A stretch of DNA of 64,000 nt from Streptomyces sp. NBC_01571 (GCF_026339875.1 NZ_JAPEPZ010000001.1:930001-994000); one strand, 5' to 3'; positions 1-8,856 are shown, counted from the first letter of the stretch. Notes: generated by a model not told the origin, from the sequence alone. Numbers and translations: made by a program.

Positions 1-1
1 G

Positions 2-760
2 CGCATCTACGACTACATCCTGGGCGGTAAGGACTTCTACCCCGCCGACCAGGAGGCGGGCGACGCCATGGCGCGGGAGTGGCCCGCGCTGCCGATCCAC
101 ATGAAGGCCAACCGCGACTGGATGAACCGCGCGGTGGCCTATCTCGCCAAGGAGGCGGGGGTACGCCAGTTCCTGGACGTCGGCACCGGCATCCCCACCT
201 CGCCCAACCTCCACGAGATCGCCCAGTCGGTGGCCCCCGACTCCCGGGTCGTCTACGTGGACAACGATCCCATCGTCCTGACCCTCTCGCAGGGCCTACT
301 GTCCAGCACCCCCGAGGGCAGGACGGCGTACGTCGAGGCCGACATGCTGGATCCGGCGACGATCCTGAACGCACCGGAACTGCGTGACACCCTCGACCTC
401 GGCGAACCCGTCGCGCTCACCGTGATCGCGATCGTCCACTTCGTGCTCGACGAGGCCGACGCGGTCGGCATCGTCCGGCGTCTGCTGGAGCCGCTTCCCT
501 CGGGCAGCTATCTGGCGATGTCCATAGGCACCGCCGAGTTCGCCCCGCAGGAGGTGGCCCGCGTCGCCCGCGAGTACGCGGCGCGCAACATGCCGATGCG
601 CCTGCGGACCCACGCGGAGGCGAAGGAGTTCTTCGAGGGCCTCGAACTCGTCGAACCCGGCATCGTCCAGGTCCACAAGTGGCACCCGGACGGCACGGAG
701 ACCGAGCCGATCCGCGACGAGGACATCGCCATGTACGGGGCGGTGGCCCGCAAGCCGTAG
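2..760 (+). CDS. SAM-dependent methyltransferase, DUF574/Methyltransf_19 family (5' end outside window)
   Basis: The reading frame is open from the first bases of the window, so the true start lies upstream; the first in-window ATG (68) is internal. The visible N-terminus RIYDYILGGKDFYPAD is the conserved opening of the actinobacterial DUF574 family. A glycine-rich SAM-binding motif, FLDVGTGIPTSPN, follows, and the acidic pair in VYVDNDP probably contacts the cofactor. The family is abundant in Streptomyces and its substrates are mostly unknown, so a specific reaction cannot be given. It ends facing the next gene across a strong hairpin. Confidence 0.9.
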   Translation, partial: RIYDYILGGKDFYPADQEAGDAMAREWPALPIHMKANRDWMNRAVAYLAKEAGVRQFLDVGTGIPTSPNLHEIAQSVAPDSRVVYVDNDPIVLTLSQGLLSSTPEGRTAYVEADMLDPATILNAPELRDTLDLGEPVALTVIAIVHFVLDEADAVGIVRRLLEPLPSGSYLAMSIGTAEFAPQEVARVAREYAARNMPMRLRTHAEAKEFFEGLELVEPGIVQVHKWHPDGTETEPIRDEDIAMYGAVARKP

Positions 761-778
761 GACGACGGCACAGGTTCA

Positions 779-829
779 CGGTCCCCGCCCGCCGGTCCCA
801 CGTCCGTGGCTCCCGCCGGGCGGGGACCG
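779..829. terminator. Bidirectional hairpin terminator between convergent genes
   Basis: CGGTCCCCGCCCG (779-791) pairs perfectly with CGGGCGGGGACCG (817-829), a 13-bp stem. It lies between the methyltransferase stop (760) and the stop of the leftward regulator (842). There is no T-tract, which is usual for high-GC actinobacterial terminators. Confidence 0.75.
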
Positions 830-841
830 CGGCGGCGGACC

Positions 842-2560
842 TCACGCGTCGGCGGTGGAGTCCAGCAGGGTCGCGCACTCGGCCGCGAGGGCCACCATCC
901 CGTAGGCCTGTGCCACGCGCAGCGCTTCCCGCAGGAGCCGGGAGGCGTGGGCGGCGGTGCCGGGGCGGCCCGTCCTGCGCAGCGCGCGGGCGCGGGCCAG
1001 TCGCAGGCGGGCCAGTTGGGGCTGGGAGGAGCGGACCGGCTCGGCCGCCAGGTGGAAGTCGGCGAGCGCGGTGTCCGGCTCCCCCGCGGCCAGCGCGAGC
1101 AGGCCACGGGCTCGAGCGGTCGGGCCGACCAGCACGGAGGGCCAGCCCGCGAGGGCGATCTCGTCTCCGTCGTGGGCGGCCAGGCGGTCGCGCAGTCCCG
1201 GCACGACCTCGCGCAGTTCGCTCTCGAATCCGCCCCGCGCGTCGAGTGCGGCGCTCACCTCGGCGAGCAGGACCAGCGTGGGCACCGCCCACCCGGAGGG
1301 CGGGAACCGGGTGAAGTCGGCCGTGTCGTGTGCGAAGCCCACGAGCCGGTCCGCCCCTTCTGCGTACTGGCCGGTCTCGCACAGGGCGAGCGCCAGACCG
1401 GCCCGCCAGACCGGGAAGTAGCCGTGCCGCTCGACGGTGTCGGCCAGACCGGAGGTGAACAGGTCGGCCATCCGGCCCTGTTCCCGCAGCAGCCAGTAGG
1501 CCTGCCCGAGGCGGGTCTGCTGGAGGTTGTCGGCGGGAGCGGCCAGATCGGCGGATAATCGCTCGACGAACGTCAGCGACTCGCCGAAGATCCAGCCCGC
1601 CGCCTGGTCGAACCGGCCGTGCCACAGGTCGAGCAGGGCGTCCAGGGTCCGCTGCTGCCAGACGGCGAGGGTGCTGCGGGTGTCGGCGGCGTGCTTGCGG
1701 TACTGGTTCGCCGTGGCCAGCGCGCTGTAGACCTTGCCGACGCGTAACTGGTCGATGGCGAGGGCCATCAGCGCCTCACCGCGGAAGTACGCGGAGTCGT
1801 GCCCCGCCGCCGCGTCGCGCAGCCGTTCGGACAGCGCCAGGGATTCGGCGGTGGAGACGAAGTCGTACAGGCCCCACCGGCATTCGGTGAGCACCTCGCA
1901 GCGCACCTCGTCGTCCTTGCCGTCCACGGCGAGCCGGCGCAGCGTGCCGCGAGCGAGCCGCGCTCCCTGTTCAGGACCCGCCCGGCTCACCGCGGTGTCC
2001 TCACTGACGGCCATGGACAGCTTCTTCGCCAGGTGCGCGTTGAGCCGCAGGCGCAGTCCGGCGGCCTCCACTCCCCCGTCCTGCGCCAGCGCGGCCAGGC
2101 TCTCCCTGATCCGTTGCAGCACTTCGTGGTCGACCTGTCCGGGGTCCGACCAGCGCCGGGCCATCCTGATCACGGCCTCCGCCTGGGCCGACGGATCGCC
2201 CTCGGCGCTCGCGTACGCCGCCCGATAGAGACGCTCCGCCTCCCGCATGTCCCCGGTGGCATGGCTGAGGTCGCCGCGCCTGAGCAGCCGGTCGAACTCG
2301 TCCCGCCGCCGCGCCACGACCCAGTCCCCGTGCCGTGGCGGTGACTTCACCAGCTTTCCGGTCCGCTCCCGCGGACCGGCGCCGACAGTCTTGGAGATGC
2401 GCTCGAAGGAGGGATCGGGAACCAGGGCGAGCAACGCGCCCTTGGCGTCAAGACGTTCGTCGCAGAGCTGTGCGAGTTCGCGTGTCACGCGGCGCTGGCC
2501 CGTCTCGATCCGGCTCAGGAAACTGCGGCTGCAGTGCACCTCTTCGGCCAGCTCGCTCAA
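842..2560 (-). CDS. XRE-family regulator with C-terminal TPR-like helical region
   Basis: The N-terminus holds a helix-turn-helix (LAEEVHCSRSFLSRIETGQR), followed by about 500 residues of alanine/leucine-rich helices of the TPR-like type common in Streptomyces XRE regulators. The TTG at 2560 is the first standard start codon, but it would cut off HTH helix 1: the frame continues upstream as IEENAFGAELRRRR to an ATC at 2620, six bases after a good GGAGGG (2632-2627). Translation therefore may begin at a non-standard codon near 2620. It is divergent from the Hsp70-like gene, with a perfect dyad between them, so it probably controls itself and that operon (inference). Confidence 0.85.
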   Translation of the reverse strand: MSELAEEVHCSRSFLSRIETGQRRVTRELAQLCDERLDAKGALLALVPDPSFERISKTVGAGPRERTGKLVKSPPRHGDWVVARRRDEFDRLLRRGDLSHATGDMREAERLYRAAYASAEGDPSAQAEAVIRMARRWSDPGQVDHEVLQRIRESLAALAQDGGVEAAGLRLRLNAHLAKKLSMAVSEDTAVSRAGPEQGARLARGTLRRLAVDGKDDEVRCEVLTECRWGLYDFVSTAESLALSERLRDAAAGHDSAYFRGEALMALAIDQLRVGKVYSALATANQYRKHAADTRSTLAVWQQRTLDALLDLWHGRFDQAAGWIFGESLTFVERLSADLAAPADNLQQTRLGQAYWLLREQGRMADLFTSGLADTVERHGYFPVWRAGLALALCETGQYAEGADRLVGFAHDTADFTRFPPSGWAVPTLVLLAEVSAALDARGGFESELREVVPGLRDRLAAHDGDEIALAGWPSVLVGPTARARGLLALAAGEPDTALADFHLAAEPVRSSQPQLARLRLARARALRRTGRPGTAAHASRLLREALRVAQAYGMVALAAECATLLDSTADA

Positions 2561-2652
2561 CGACTTCCCGGCCGCCGTGCGCCGTCGGCGCAGTTCCGCG
2601 CCGAACGCGTTCTCTTCGATCGTGATCCCTCCAACGGCTCGCGCCCTGGCTC

Positions 2653-2678
2653 CTGTTGCCAGAAATCGTTGGCAACAG
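2653..2678. promoter_or_regulatory. Perfect dyad between the XRE regulator and the Hsp70-like gene
   Basis: CTGTTGCCA (2653-2661) and TGGCAACAG (2670-2678) are exact reverse complements separated by eight bases. The dyad lies in the divergent promoter region, about 27 bases upstream of the XRE gene's GGAGGG and about 100 bases upstream of the Hsp70-like start. It is the obvious candidate operator for the XRE protein; binding is inferred. Confidence 0.65.
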
Positions 2679-2775
2679 CCGACCGCTCCGCGTTGGCGCG
2701 GAAACCCACCAGTCTGTGTGTGAGCGAGCTTACAGGGAGCGAGCGCGCGGACACCGGCAGACAGGAGCCTCGGTC

Positions 2776-4569
2776 ATGGGTGGGGACGGTCCCAAGGTGG
2801 TGGCGGCGGTCGACTTCGGCACCCATGGCACCGGCTTCGCCTGGGCGGTGAGGACTCCGCCGAACGACGATCCGCGTACCAGGAGGGTGCAGTTCTTCAC
2901 ACGGTTCCCGGGCCGCCAGCTGGACTACCCGAAGAACCTGACCGCGATCCTGCTGGCCACCGGGGGCGAGACGGTCGCCTGGGGCCACCGGGCCCACGGT
3001 CTGTGGGCCGACGCCCTCGCCAAGGGGGAGTCCGACGGGCTCGGCTACGCCTACGCCTTCAAGACGGCGTGGAAGAGCGGCGGCACGATGTCGGACATGC
3101 CGACGGTGGGCGGCTTCGTCGACCTCGACGACCGGGACCGGGTACGGGAACTGACCACCGCCTACCTCAAGGAGATCCGCGAGCTGGCGTTGGCGGAGAT
3201 CAGGGGGATGACGTACACGGAACGGGAGGTCCGTTGGTGCATCACGGTCCCCGCGATCTGGGACGACGAGGGCAAGGCGGTGATGCGGCGGGCGGCGGTC
3301 GACGCCGGGTTCCCCGACGATCCGGAGCGCCTGCTGCTGGCGATCGAACCCGAGGCCGCCGCGCTGTACTGCTACTTGAGGATGACGGACGCGGAGGCGG
3401 CTCCGTCCGAACCTGCCCGGCTGCCCCTGCATCGCGACGGGTTCCGGTTCGTGGTGATCGACTGCGGCGGCGGCACCGTCGACATCACGGCCTACGAGTC
3501 GGACAGCGGAGCCGGACCGTCGATCGCGCTGCGCGAGATCGGTCTCGCCACCGGTGGGCACCTCGGCTCCGAGTATGTCAACCAGGCGTTCCGGGACACG
3601 GCACTCGGCGAGCGGTTCGGGCCGGCGGTCCTGAAGCGCATCGAACGCGACCACCCGGGTGAGTTGTTGCGGATGTCCCGGCAGTGGGAGCACGCCAAGC
3701 GCACGGTGGAGGTCGAGCGGGACGCCTCCTCGGTCGCGCACGTGCTGGATCCGGTGCGCATCGAGGTTCCGGCCGTCGTGTGGACCCTCCTCGACGAGCC
3801 GGTGCGGGCGCGGCTGACCCGGGACGCCGGCGGGCTGCCCCGGCAGATCGTCCTCCCGCCCGACGAGGTGGAGGGACTGCTCGACGAGACGGTGGATGGC
3901 ATCCTGGACAAGGTCGCGGAGCAGCTGGCCACCATCGCGCGGACCGGCGGCACGGGCCCCGAGCCCGAGACCCTGCTCCTGGTGGGCGGATTCGCCCGGT
4001 CCGAGTGGCTGCGCGAACGGATGCGCGCCCGCTTCGGCGGCCGGCACCGCATTCTGGTCCCGCCCGATCCGGCCCTCGCGGTCCTGGAGGGCGCCGTCCA
4101 CTTCGCCTACCGGCCCGACGTGTTCGTCTCCCGGCAGGCCAAGTACACCTACGGGTTCGAGACGGCCAAGCCCTTCGAGGAGGGTGTGGACTCAACGATG
4201 CGCATGTACCGCGACGACGAGGGCGATGTGCTGTGCGTCGGCCGCTTCGGCATCGCCGTGCGCCGTACGGACGGCGTGCGGGTGAAGGACGCGTATCCCT
4301 TCCGCATCGTGCCGGTCCGCGAGGAGCAGCTCGAGTTGGACGTACACCTGTACCGCACGGCCGAGCCCGATCCCCGGTACGTCGACGAGGACGGGTGCGA
4401 GGAGATCGGCCGGCTGACCGTCGATCTGAGCAGCACCGTAGGCAGACCGCTGCGGGAGCGTGCCGTGATGCTGCTGTTCTACTTCGGCGCCAGTGAACTC
4501 CGGGTCGAGGTGTTCGACCCGGCCACCGAGGAGACCAGCCGGGTCTCCGTCGACTTCGACCGGATGTAG
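2776..4569 (+). CDS. Hsp70-like actin-fold ATPase (HSPA12-like)
   Basis: This 597-aa protein has the actin/Hsp70 ATPase signatures in order: phosphate-1 loop AAVDFGTHGTGFAW (about residues 10-23), phosphate-2 loop VVIDCGGGTVDITAY (about 225-240) and adenosine motif LLLVGGFARSEWLRE (about 398-412). The overall pattern resembles the HSPA12 branch rather than DnaK. The C-terminal part is short and does not look like a classical DnaK substrate-binding domain with lid. The start is ATG 2776, nine bases after AGGAG; the frame is open further upstream but has no ribosome site there. The next gene starts 29 bases after its stop and is probably co-transcribed. The client or role is unknown. Confidence 0.9.
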   Translation: MGGDGPKVVAAVDFGTHGTGFAWAVRTPPNDDPRTRRVQFFTRFPGRQLDYPKNLTAILLATGGETVAWGHRAHGLWADALAKGESDGLGYAYAFKTAWKSGGTMSDMPTVGGFVDLDDRDRVRELTTAYLKEIRELALAEIRGMTYTEREVRWCITVPAIWDDEGKAVMRRAAVDAGFPDDPERLLLAIEPEAAALYCYLRMTDAEAAPSEPARLPLHRDGFRFVVIDCGGGTVDITAYESDSGAGPSIALREIGLATGGHLGSEYVNQAFRDTALGERFGPAVLKRIERDHPGELLRMSRQWEHAKRTVEVERDASSVAHVLDPVRIEVPAVVWTLLDEPVRARLTRDAGGLPRQIVLPPDEVEGLLDETVDGILDKVAEQLATIARTGGTGPEPETLLLVGGFARSEWLRERMRARFGGRHRILVPPDPALAVLEGAVHFAYRPDVFVSRQAKYTYGFETAKPFEEGVDSTMRMYRDDEGDVLCVGRFGIAVRRTDGVRVKDAYPFRIVPVREEQLELDVHLYRTAEPDPRYVDEDGCEEIGRLTVDLSSTVGRPLRERAVMLLFYFGASELRVEVFDPATEETSRVSVDFDRM

Positions 4570-4598
4570 CCATGCCCGGACACCCCGAGGGAGGAACC

Positions 4599-5597
4599 GT
4601 GTTCTTCAACCGCCACAAGGCCGAAGCCCCGCAGGACGGCCGGGACGGGTCCGGCGACCGTCCCGCCGTCGGTGAGCCGCGCCGCGTGGAGGAGGAGACG
4701 GCCTTCCTGATCCCGCAGTCCGACTGGAAGCAACTGGCCGTCAGGCTGGACGGCCTGGAGGCGCTGGAGGCCCGGGTCCGGAAGCTGGAGGCGGATGCGG
4801 TCGCGGAGCGGGCCGCGCTGCGTTCGCAGACACGGTCCGAGATGGGCGAGTGGGCCGAGCGGGTGGAGCGCCGGATGCGGGGCTTCGACACCCGGCTGCG
4901 GGACACACTCGTCGGCTTCGGCCGGCTCAGCGACCGGCTGACGGAACTGACCATGCGTCATGAGGAGGTGGACGAACGGGCTCTGGCGCTGGAGAGCACC
5001 GTCGCCGACAGCCGTCGTCTCCTCGACGAGCTGGGCGAGGTGCTGGACCTGGTGCGCGTCGCCCAGGTGGAGGAGCGCACCGACCTCACCCGGGAGGACT
5101 TCCTCATCCACTACGAACTCGCGGGACGGCTCAAGGCGTTGTACACGCAGCGCATGCCCGATCTGATCCAGCCCCGGCTGGCGGCGGAGCGGCCCCGTGA
5201 CGTCGTACGCCGCCAGGCCGAGTTGATCCGCCGGTTGTGCCTGGCGCTCTTCGGCCCGGAGGAACACGACGGGGTCGGCGATCCGGATCTCGACGAGCTG
5301 GCCCGCATCACCACCGACAACGGGCGGGTCGGGCTCGACCATCAGCACCAGAGGCTGTTGGAACGGGTCGGCGCGGAGGCCGCGAACCTGTCCCGGGCCA
5401 TGAACGAGAGCGGCTATGCCAGCCGCTTCGACTTCACGGTCGAGCCAGGCACCGTGGCGGACCCTCGGGAGCACGCCCTCTGGCTCTCCTGCGAGGCGGG
5501 CCGCCCGGTCGCCTTCGTGGTGTGTCCGGGCTACCGGGCGGCGGACCGGCGGCTGCTGGAGCCGTTCGTCTTCACCGAGTCCGGCGGGGAGGGCTGA
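4599..5597 (+). CDS. Coiled-coil protein, partner of the Hsp70-like ATPase
   Basis: This 332-aa protein is not recognised as a named family. The start is GTG 4599 because GAGGGAGGA precedes it; an in-frame ATG at 4572 lacks a site. Residues about 35-165 are rich in E, R and L in heptad order (for example LDGLEALEARVRKLEADA), indicating a long coiled coil. A helical region and a C-terminal folded segment with hydrophobic strands (ALWLSCEAGRPVAFVVCPGY) follow. Long coiled coil plus a small domain beside an Hsp70 recalls nucleotide-exchange factors such as GrpE, but I see no GrpE signature. Operon context suggests it works with the ATPase. Confidence 0.8.
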   Translation: MFFNRHKAEAPQDGRDGSGDRPAVGEPRRVEEETAFLIPQSDWKQLAVRLDGLEALEARVRKLEADAVAERAALRSQTRSEMGEWAERVERRMRGFDTRLRDTLVGFGRLSDRLTELTMRHEEVDERALALESTVADSRRLLDELGEVLDLVRVAQVEERTDLTREDFLIHYELAGRLKALYTQRMPDLIQPRLAAERPRDVVRRQAELIRRLCLALFGPEEHDGVGDPDLDELARITTDNGRVGLDHQHQRLLERVGAEAANLSRAMNESGYASRFDFTVEPGTVADPREHALWLSCEAGRPVAFVVCPGYRAADRRLLEPFVFTESGGEG

Positions 5598-5602
5598 GGA
5601 CA

Positions 5603-6009
5603 GTGCGGGAACTGCTGGGCCGACGGAAAAACGCCCAGAGACCCGTGAGTTGGGGGTCCGGCGGCCACTACCCCGCGGGGATCGGCACACCGGTGACGTC
5701 CTGTGCGACCTGGGTTCGGAGGCGGCACAGGAAGGTTTCGGTCCGGGGCGCGCGGGGGGCGCTCCGGCCCGGAAGTCCGTACGCGCGCGGGTGGGCCGGC
5801 CCGTCGGCTACGCGCCGGCCCTCGGCCGGGACCCGCTCGCGCGGCGGCGGGTGACGAACGGCCTCCGGGCGCCTGCGGCCGTGGACAGAATCCACGGCGA
5901 GCCGCGCCCCAGGGCGGCAGAGACCACCGGGCCCGAGGGGGGACGGGGGAAGGAGGGGGAGCGGAGTGCCCGATGTACGTCCGACGGGGGAAGGTCGGAC
6001 CCGCGGTGA
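5603..6009 (+). pseudogene. Possible third, frameshifted gene of the Hsp70 operon
   Basis: A GTG at 5603 sits six bases after the coiled-coil gene's stop, preceded by GGCTGAGGA. Its frame begins plausibly (VRELLGRRKNAQ) and then turns into arginine-rich sequence of non-coding type. The adjacent frame, entered if one A is added to the run of five As at about 5627, has strong G/C third positions for some 80 codons and runs to a stop at 6009. This could be a decayed gene, a sequencing slip in the A-run, or chance. The rest of the gap 5598-6105 shows no other gene. Confidence 0.2.
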
Positions 6010-6105
6010 CGGGCCGCGGCCATCGGCTCCGCTCCCCCTCCGGCGTGCGTGGGCCCGGCCCGATATTCGCTCGCCGGAGCCGCCGGGCTCGCCCACACTG
6101 TCGCC

Positions 6106-7476
6106 GTGACGCGAACGGTGAGTGCGTGGGTGAGTGCGGGTGACGAGGTGCTCGGGGTCGTCGGGCCGTTCCCGGTGGACATCCCCTGGTGGTCCGAGGC
6201 GGCACCGGTCGTCGACCGGTTGGAGAAGCTGCTCGGCGTGCCCGTGCTGGTGCTGCGTCTGCTGGACGTGGACGGCGGTGAAGGTGGTCGGGACGGTCAT
6301 GTGACGTATCACGTCGAGGCGTTGGGGCCCCCGGTGCCCGGCACCCTGGAACAACGGGCCGTCGCCCCGGACCTGTTGGTCGGTGACGAGGTCTTCCGGT
6401 CGCCGTGGGCGCGGGCGGACGGACTGCGCGAGCTGCTCGGCTGGGCCGAGGAGACGCTGGCCTCGGCGGGGCGGCCGGTGACCGGTCCGGTGGAGCAGCG
6501 TCGGACGTGGAACCTGGCCGGTCTCTTCCGGCTGCCCACCGCGCGGGGGCCGGTCTGGCTCAAGGCGACACCGCGCTTCGCCGCCGACGAGGCGGCCGCC
6601 ATCGCCGCGTTCGCGCGGGTCGACACCGGTCTGGTCCCGGTGCTGATCGGTTCCGGCGAGCGGCGCGTCCTGATGGAACACGTCCCCGGTGTGGACTGCT
6701 GGCAGCCCTCCGCGGAGACGGTCGGCGCGGCCATGGAGCGCATCGTGGCCGCGCAGGCGGCGCTCGCGGAACAGGGGCCCACGTGTCCCGGGGACGGCTC
6801 TTCACCGTCGAACCGCGCGGAGGGCTCGGCCCTGCCCGGTTCGAGGGGCGGGCCGTCCCCCGCAGGCGCCGGGGACGATCCGGCGTCTCCGTCCGGCGTC
6901 CCGGACCGGCGCATACCGGGGCTGGTCAGCGCGGTCCACGCCCTGCTCGACGGACCGGCCGTCGGGGAGCTGACCACACAGGAGCTGCTCGCGGCACGGG
7001 AGTTGACACGGCGCTGGGAGCTGCTCACCGAGTGCGGTCTGCCTGACACACTGGTGCACGGTGACTTCCACCCGGGCAACTGGCGCAGCGACGGCGGTCC
7101 GCCGGTCGTCGTGGACTTCGCCGACGCGCACTGGGGTCATCCCGTCCTGGACGGTCTGCGCGTCCACGACTTCCTCCCCGGGTCCGGCCGCGCGGTGGCC
7201 GCCCGCGCCTGGACCGACGCCTGGAAGGCCCGGGTGCCCGCGAGTGATCCGGCGCGCGCCCTCGCCCTCGCCGAACCGCTCGCCCTGCTCACGTACGCCG
7301 TCCGGTACCAGGAGTTCCTCGACGGCATCGAACCGTCCGAACGGGCCTACCACGAGGGGGATCCGGCCGGCGCGATCCGCGCGGCGCTGCGGTCCGCACG
7401 GAACCCGAGCCCGTACCTGGCGTCTTCCACGACGGGCTCCGTCTCCAGTTCACGCTCACCCAGCCGGGCAAGCTGA
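6106..7476 (+). CDS. APH/ChoK-fold phosphotransferase
   Basis: This 456-aa protein belongs to the aminoglycoside phosphotransferase/choline kinase superfamily. It has the catalytic loop LVHGDFHPGNW (about residues 315-325), with Asp and Asn, and a metal-binding VVDFADAHWG (about 333-343) in place of DFG. The N-terminal 120 residues resemble an unrelated recognition segment. A low-complexity Pro/Ser/Gly insert (about 226-268) splits the kinase lobes. GTG 6106 (VTRTVSAW) is the chosen start; no ribosome site precedes it, so it may be leaderless, and an upstream in-frame start at 6049 is possible. The substrate is unknown; resistance should not be assumed. Confidence 0.8.
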   Translation: MTRTVSAWVSAGDEVLGVVGPFPVDIPWWSEAAPVVDRLEKLLGVPVLVLRLLDVDGGEGGRDGHVTYHVEALGPPVPGTLEQRAVAPDLLVGDEVFRSPWARADGLRELLGWAEETLASAGRPVTGPVEQRRTWNLAGLFRLPTARGPVWLKATPRFAADEAAAIAAFARVDTGLVPVLIGSGERRVLMEHVPGVDCWQPSAETVGAAMERIVAAQAALAEQGPTCPGDGSSPSNRAEGSALPGSRGGPSPAGAGDDPASPSGVPDRRIPGLVSAVHALLDGPAVGELTTQELLAARELTRRWELLTECGLPDTLVHGDFHPGNWRSDGGPPVVVDFADAHWGHPVLDGLRVHDFLPGSGRAVAARAWTDAWKARVPASDPARALALAEPLALLTYAVRYQEFLDGIEPSERAYHEGDPAGAIRAALRSARNPSPYLASSTTGSVSSSRSPSRAS

Positions 7477-7615
7477 GGCCCTGAATGATTCCCGGGCTAC
7501 CGACGCTCACGGCCGGCCCCGTACTCCGGGAGCGGCGTCCTGCAGATCGGGGGGCTCGCGGGCGTCACGGCATCCTCGGCGCGCCACCCGGCCGGACGCG
7601 GCCGAGGTGACCGCC

Positions 7616-8182
7616 TCACCAGGTGTGGGCGACATCGACCACCAGACGGCCGGGGAGCTGGGACACCCGGAACGGCAACCGGGCCCGCACACCGAGGCCC
7701 ACTTGCGTGACCCCTTCGAAGCTGGCCCCGAACTTCGCGTCGCGGAAGGTGCGGTAGCCGGTCAGGTCGACGCCCGGAAGCGCTTGGCCGCCCCGGCCCG
7801 GGTAGGTCGCCTCGTGGGTCTCCTGGTCGTAGGCGGGAGCGGACAGCCTGATCTCGATGATCGCCCCGCCGGAGATCGGAATGCGCATGCCGGACGGGTC
7901 CTGGTAGAAGGCGTCGACGTACCGCACGGTGTACCCGATCGGCCCGGTGCCCGCCGTGGGTACGTCGAAGACCATGCGGTCGTAGCAGTCGTGATCGCCG
8001 GTCCTGATGTCGGTCAGCGATCCGACATCGGTGTCCGCGGCGGTCTTCGCGAGGCTGCCCCAGCCGGTCGGGCACACGACAGCCGTCGTGGCCGCGCCCG
8101 CCGTCGCGGGCGCGGCCACTCCCACGCCCACACCGGCCACCGTCAGGACGGCCAGCATCGCCGCATATCGTCCTGTGCGCAT
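7616..8182 (-). CDS. Secreted AMIN-like domain protein
   Basis: This 188-aa exported protein starts at ATG 8182, where GAGGGGGAACG precedes it. A Sec signal peptide (MRTGRYAAMLAVLTVAG..ATAGA, about 1-30) leads to a beta-rich domain with YDRMVFDVP and GLGVRARLPFRVSQLPGRLVVDVAH, typical of the AMIN-like domain found in actinobacterial secreted proteins. These are thought to bind cell-wall glycans. Two cysteines (in VVCPTG and HDCYD) may form a disulfide. It is transcribed away from the phosphotransferase and next to a second small secreted protein on the same strand. Confidence 0.8.
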   Translation of the reverse strand: MRTGRYAAMLAVLTVAGVGVGVAAPATAGAATTAVVCPTGWGSLAKTAADTDVGSLTDIRTGDHDCYDRMVFDVPTAGTGPIGYTVRYVDAFYQDPSGMRIPISGGAIIEIRLSAPAYDQETHEATYPGRGGQALPGVDLTGYRTFRDAKFGASFEGVTQVGLGVRARLPFRVSQLPGRLVVDVAHTW

Positions 8183-8319
8183 CGTTCCCCCTCGTGCTCC
8201 GGCTCTTGGTTTCCTGCCATGTACGACATGCCGGTCACGGGATTGGTTGTACGGGCCGCCCCGAAAGGGGTGATCCAGCGGCGCGCCGTCCGGGCCTGGC
8301 GGCAACTTCCGCGGCAGGC

Positions 8320-8502
8320 CTACTCGTAGCAGTTGCCGCTGCACAGCGTGGAGACGGTACCGCTCTCACCGGAAACCGCCGCACCGGCCGGGATCCTGTG
8401 CGAGTCCCACGGCACCGGCGCGGCCATGGCCGGCGTCCCAAGAGCGGCGAACGCCGCGATGGCCATGAGAGCGGTGACAAGGGCACGCTTGGGCATACGC
8501 AT
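8320..8502 (-). CDS. Small secreted peptide (60 aa)
   Basis: ATG 8502 follows GAGGAG with six bases between. The product has a clear signal peptide (RALVTALMAIAAFAALGTPAMA) and a mature part of only about 33 residues, ending in a Cys-Ser-Gly-Asn-Cys-Tyr-Glu tail. The two closely spaced C-terminal cysteines could form a small disulfide loop. No family is recognised. It is transcribed toward the AMIN-like gene, 137 bases upstream of it, and could share a transcript. Function unknown; a secreted structural or signalling peptide is possible. Confidence 0.7.
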   Translation of the reverse strand: MRMPKRALVTALMAIAAFAALGTPAMAAPVPWDSHRIPAGAAVSGESGTVSTLCSGNCYE

Positions 8503-8725
8503 TCGGAACTCCTCGAACGATCTCGGCGGGTCGGCCTCCCGCGTCCGGCTGGACGCGAGACGAGTCTCACCGTGCCGACTCCGCCCTGCGCGGCTCTTCC
8601 ACGAGGTTCGAAACGTTCCGAGGCTCCCGCGCCACGGCCGCGGACCGTCCCACCGTTCGGCTCTCCACGACACACCCCGCAGCAGTCACGGCCGTTGCTG
8701 CCCGGCCATCGCCCAACTCCAGTTA

Positions 8726-8763
8726 CCTCGGGCCCCTGCCGAGAATGAGGCAGGGGCCCGAGG
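8726..8763 (-). terminator. Strong terminator downstream of the hydrolase gene
   Basis: CCTCGGGCCCCTGCC (8726-8740) and GGCAGGGGCCCGAGG (8749-8763) are perfect complements with an eight-base loop. The hairpin lies 94 bases past the stop of the leftward alpha/beta hydrolase. Nothing else is seen in the gap 8503-8856 apart from the promoter region of the small secreted peptide. Confidence 0.8.
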
Positions 8764-8856
8764 TGCAGAGGGCTGCGGAAGGCCGGGACCTGTCCTCGAT
8801 GAGCGGCGTGCCGGCCGATATCAGCTACCGTCTGCTGCCGGCCCGACCGTCCCGCC

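Noticed and set aside
2557..4101. 514-residue frame opposite the Hsp70-like gene
   Set aside because: Antisense shadow; the Hsp70 motifs on the other strand are decisive.
6106..7476. Aminoglycoside resistance gene
   Set aside because: Only the general APH/ChoK fold is supported; no residues or context specify an antibiotic.
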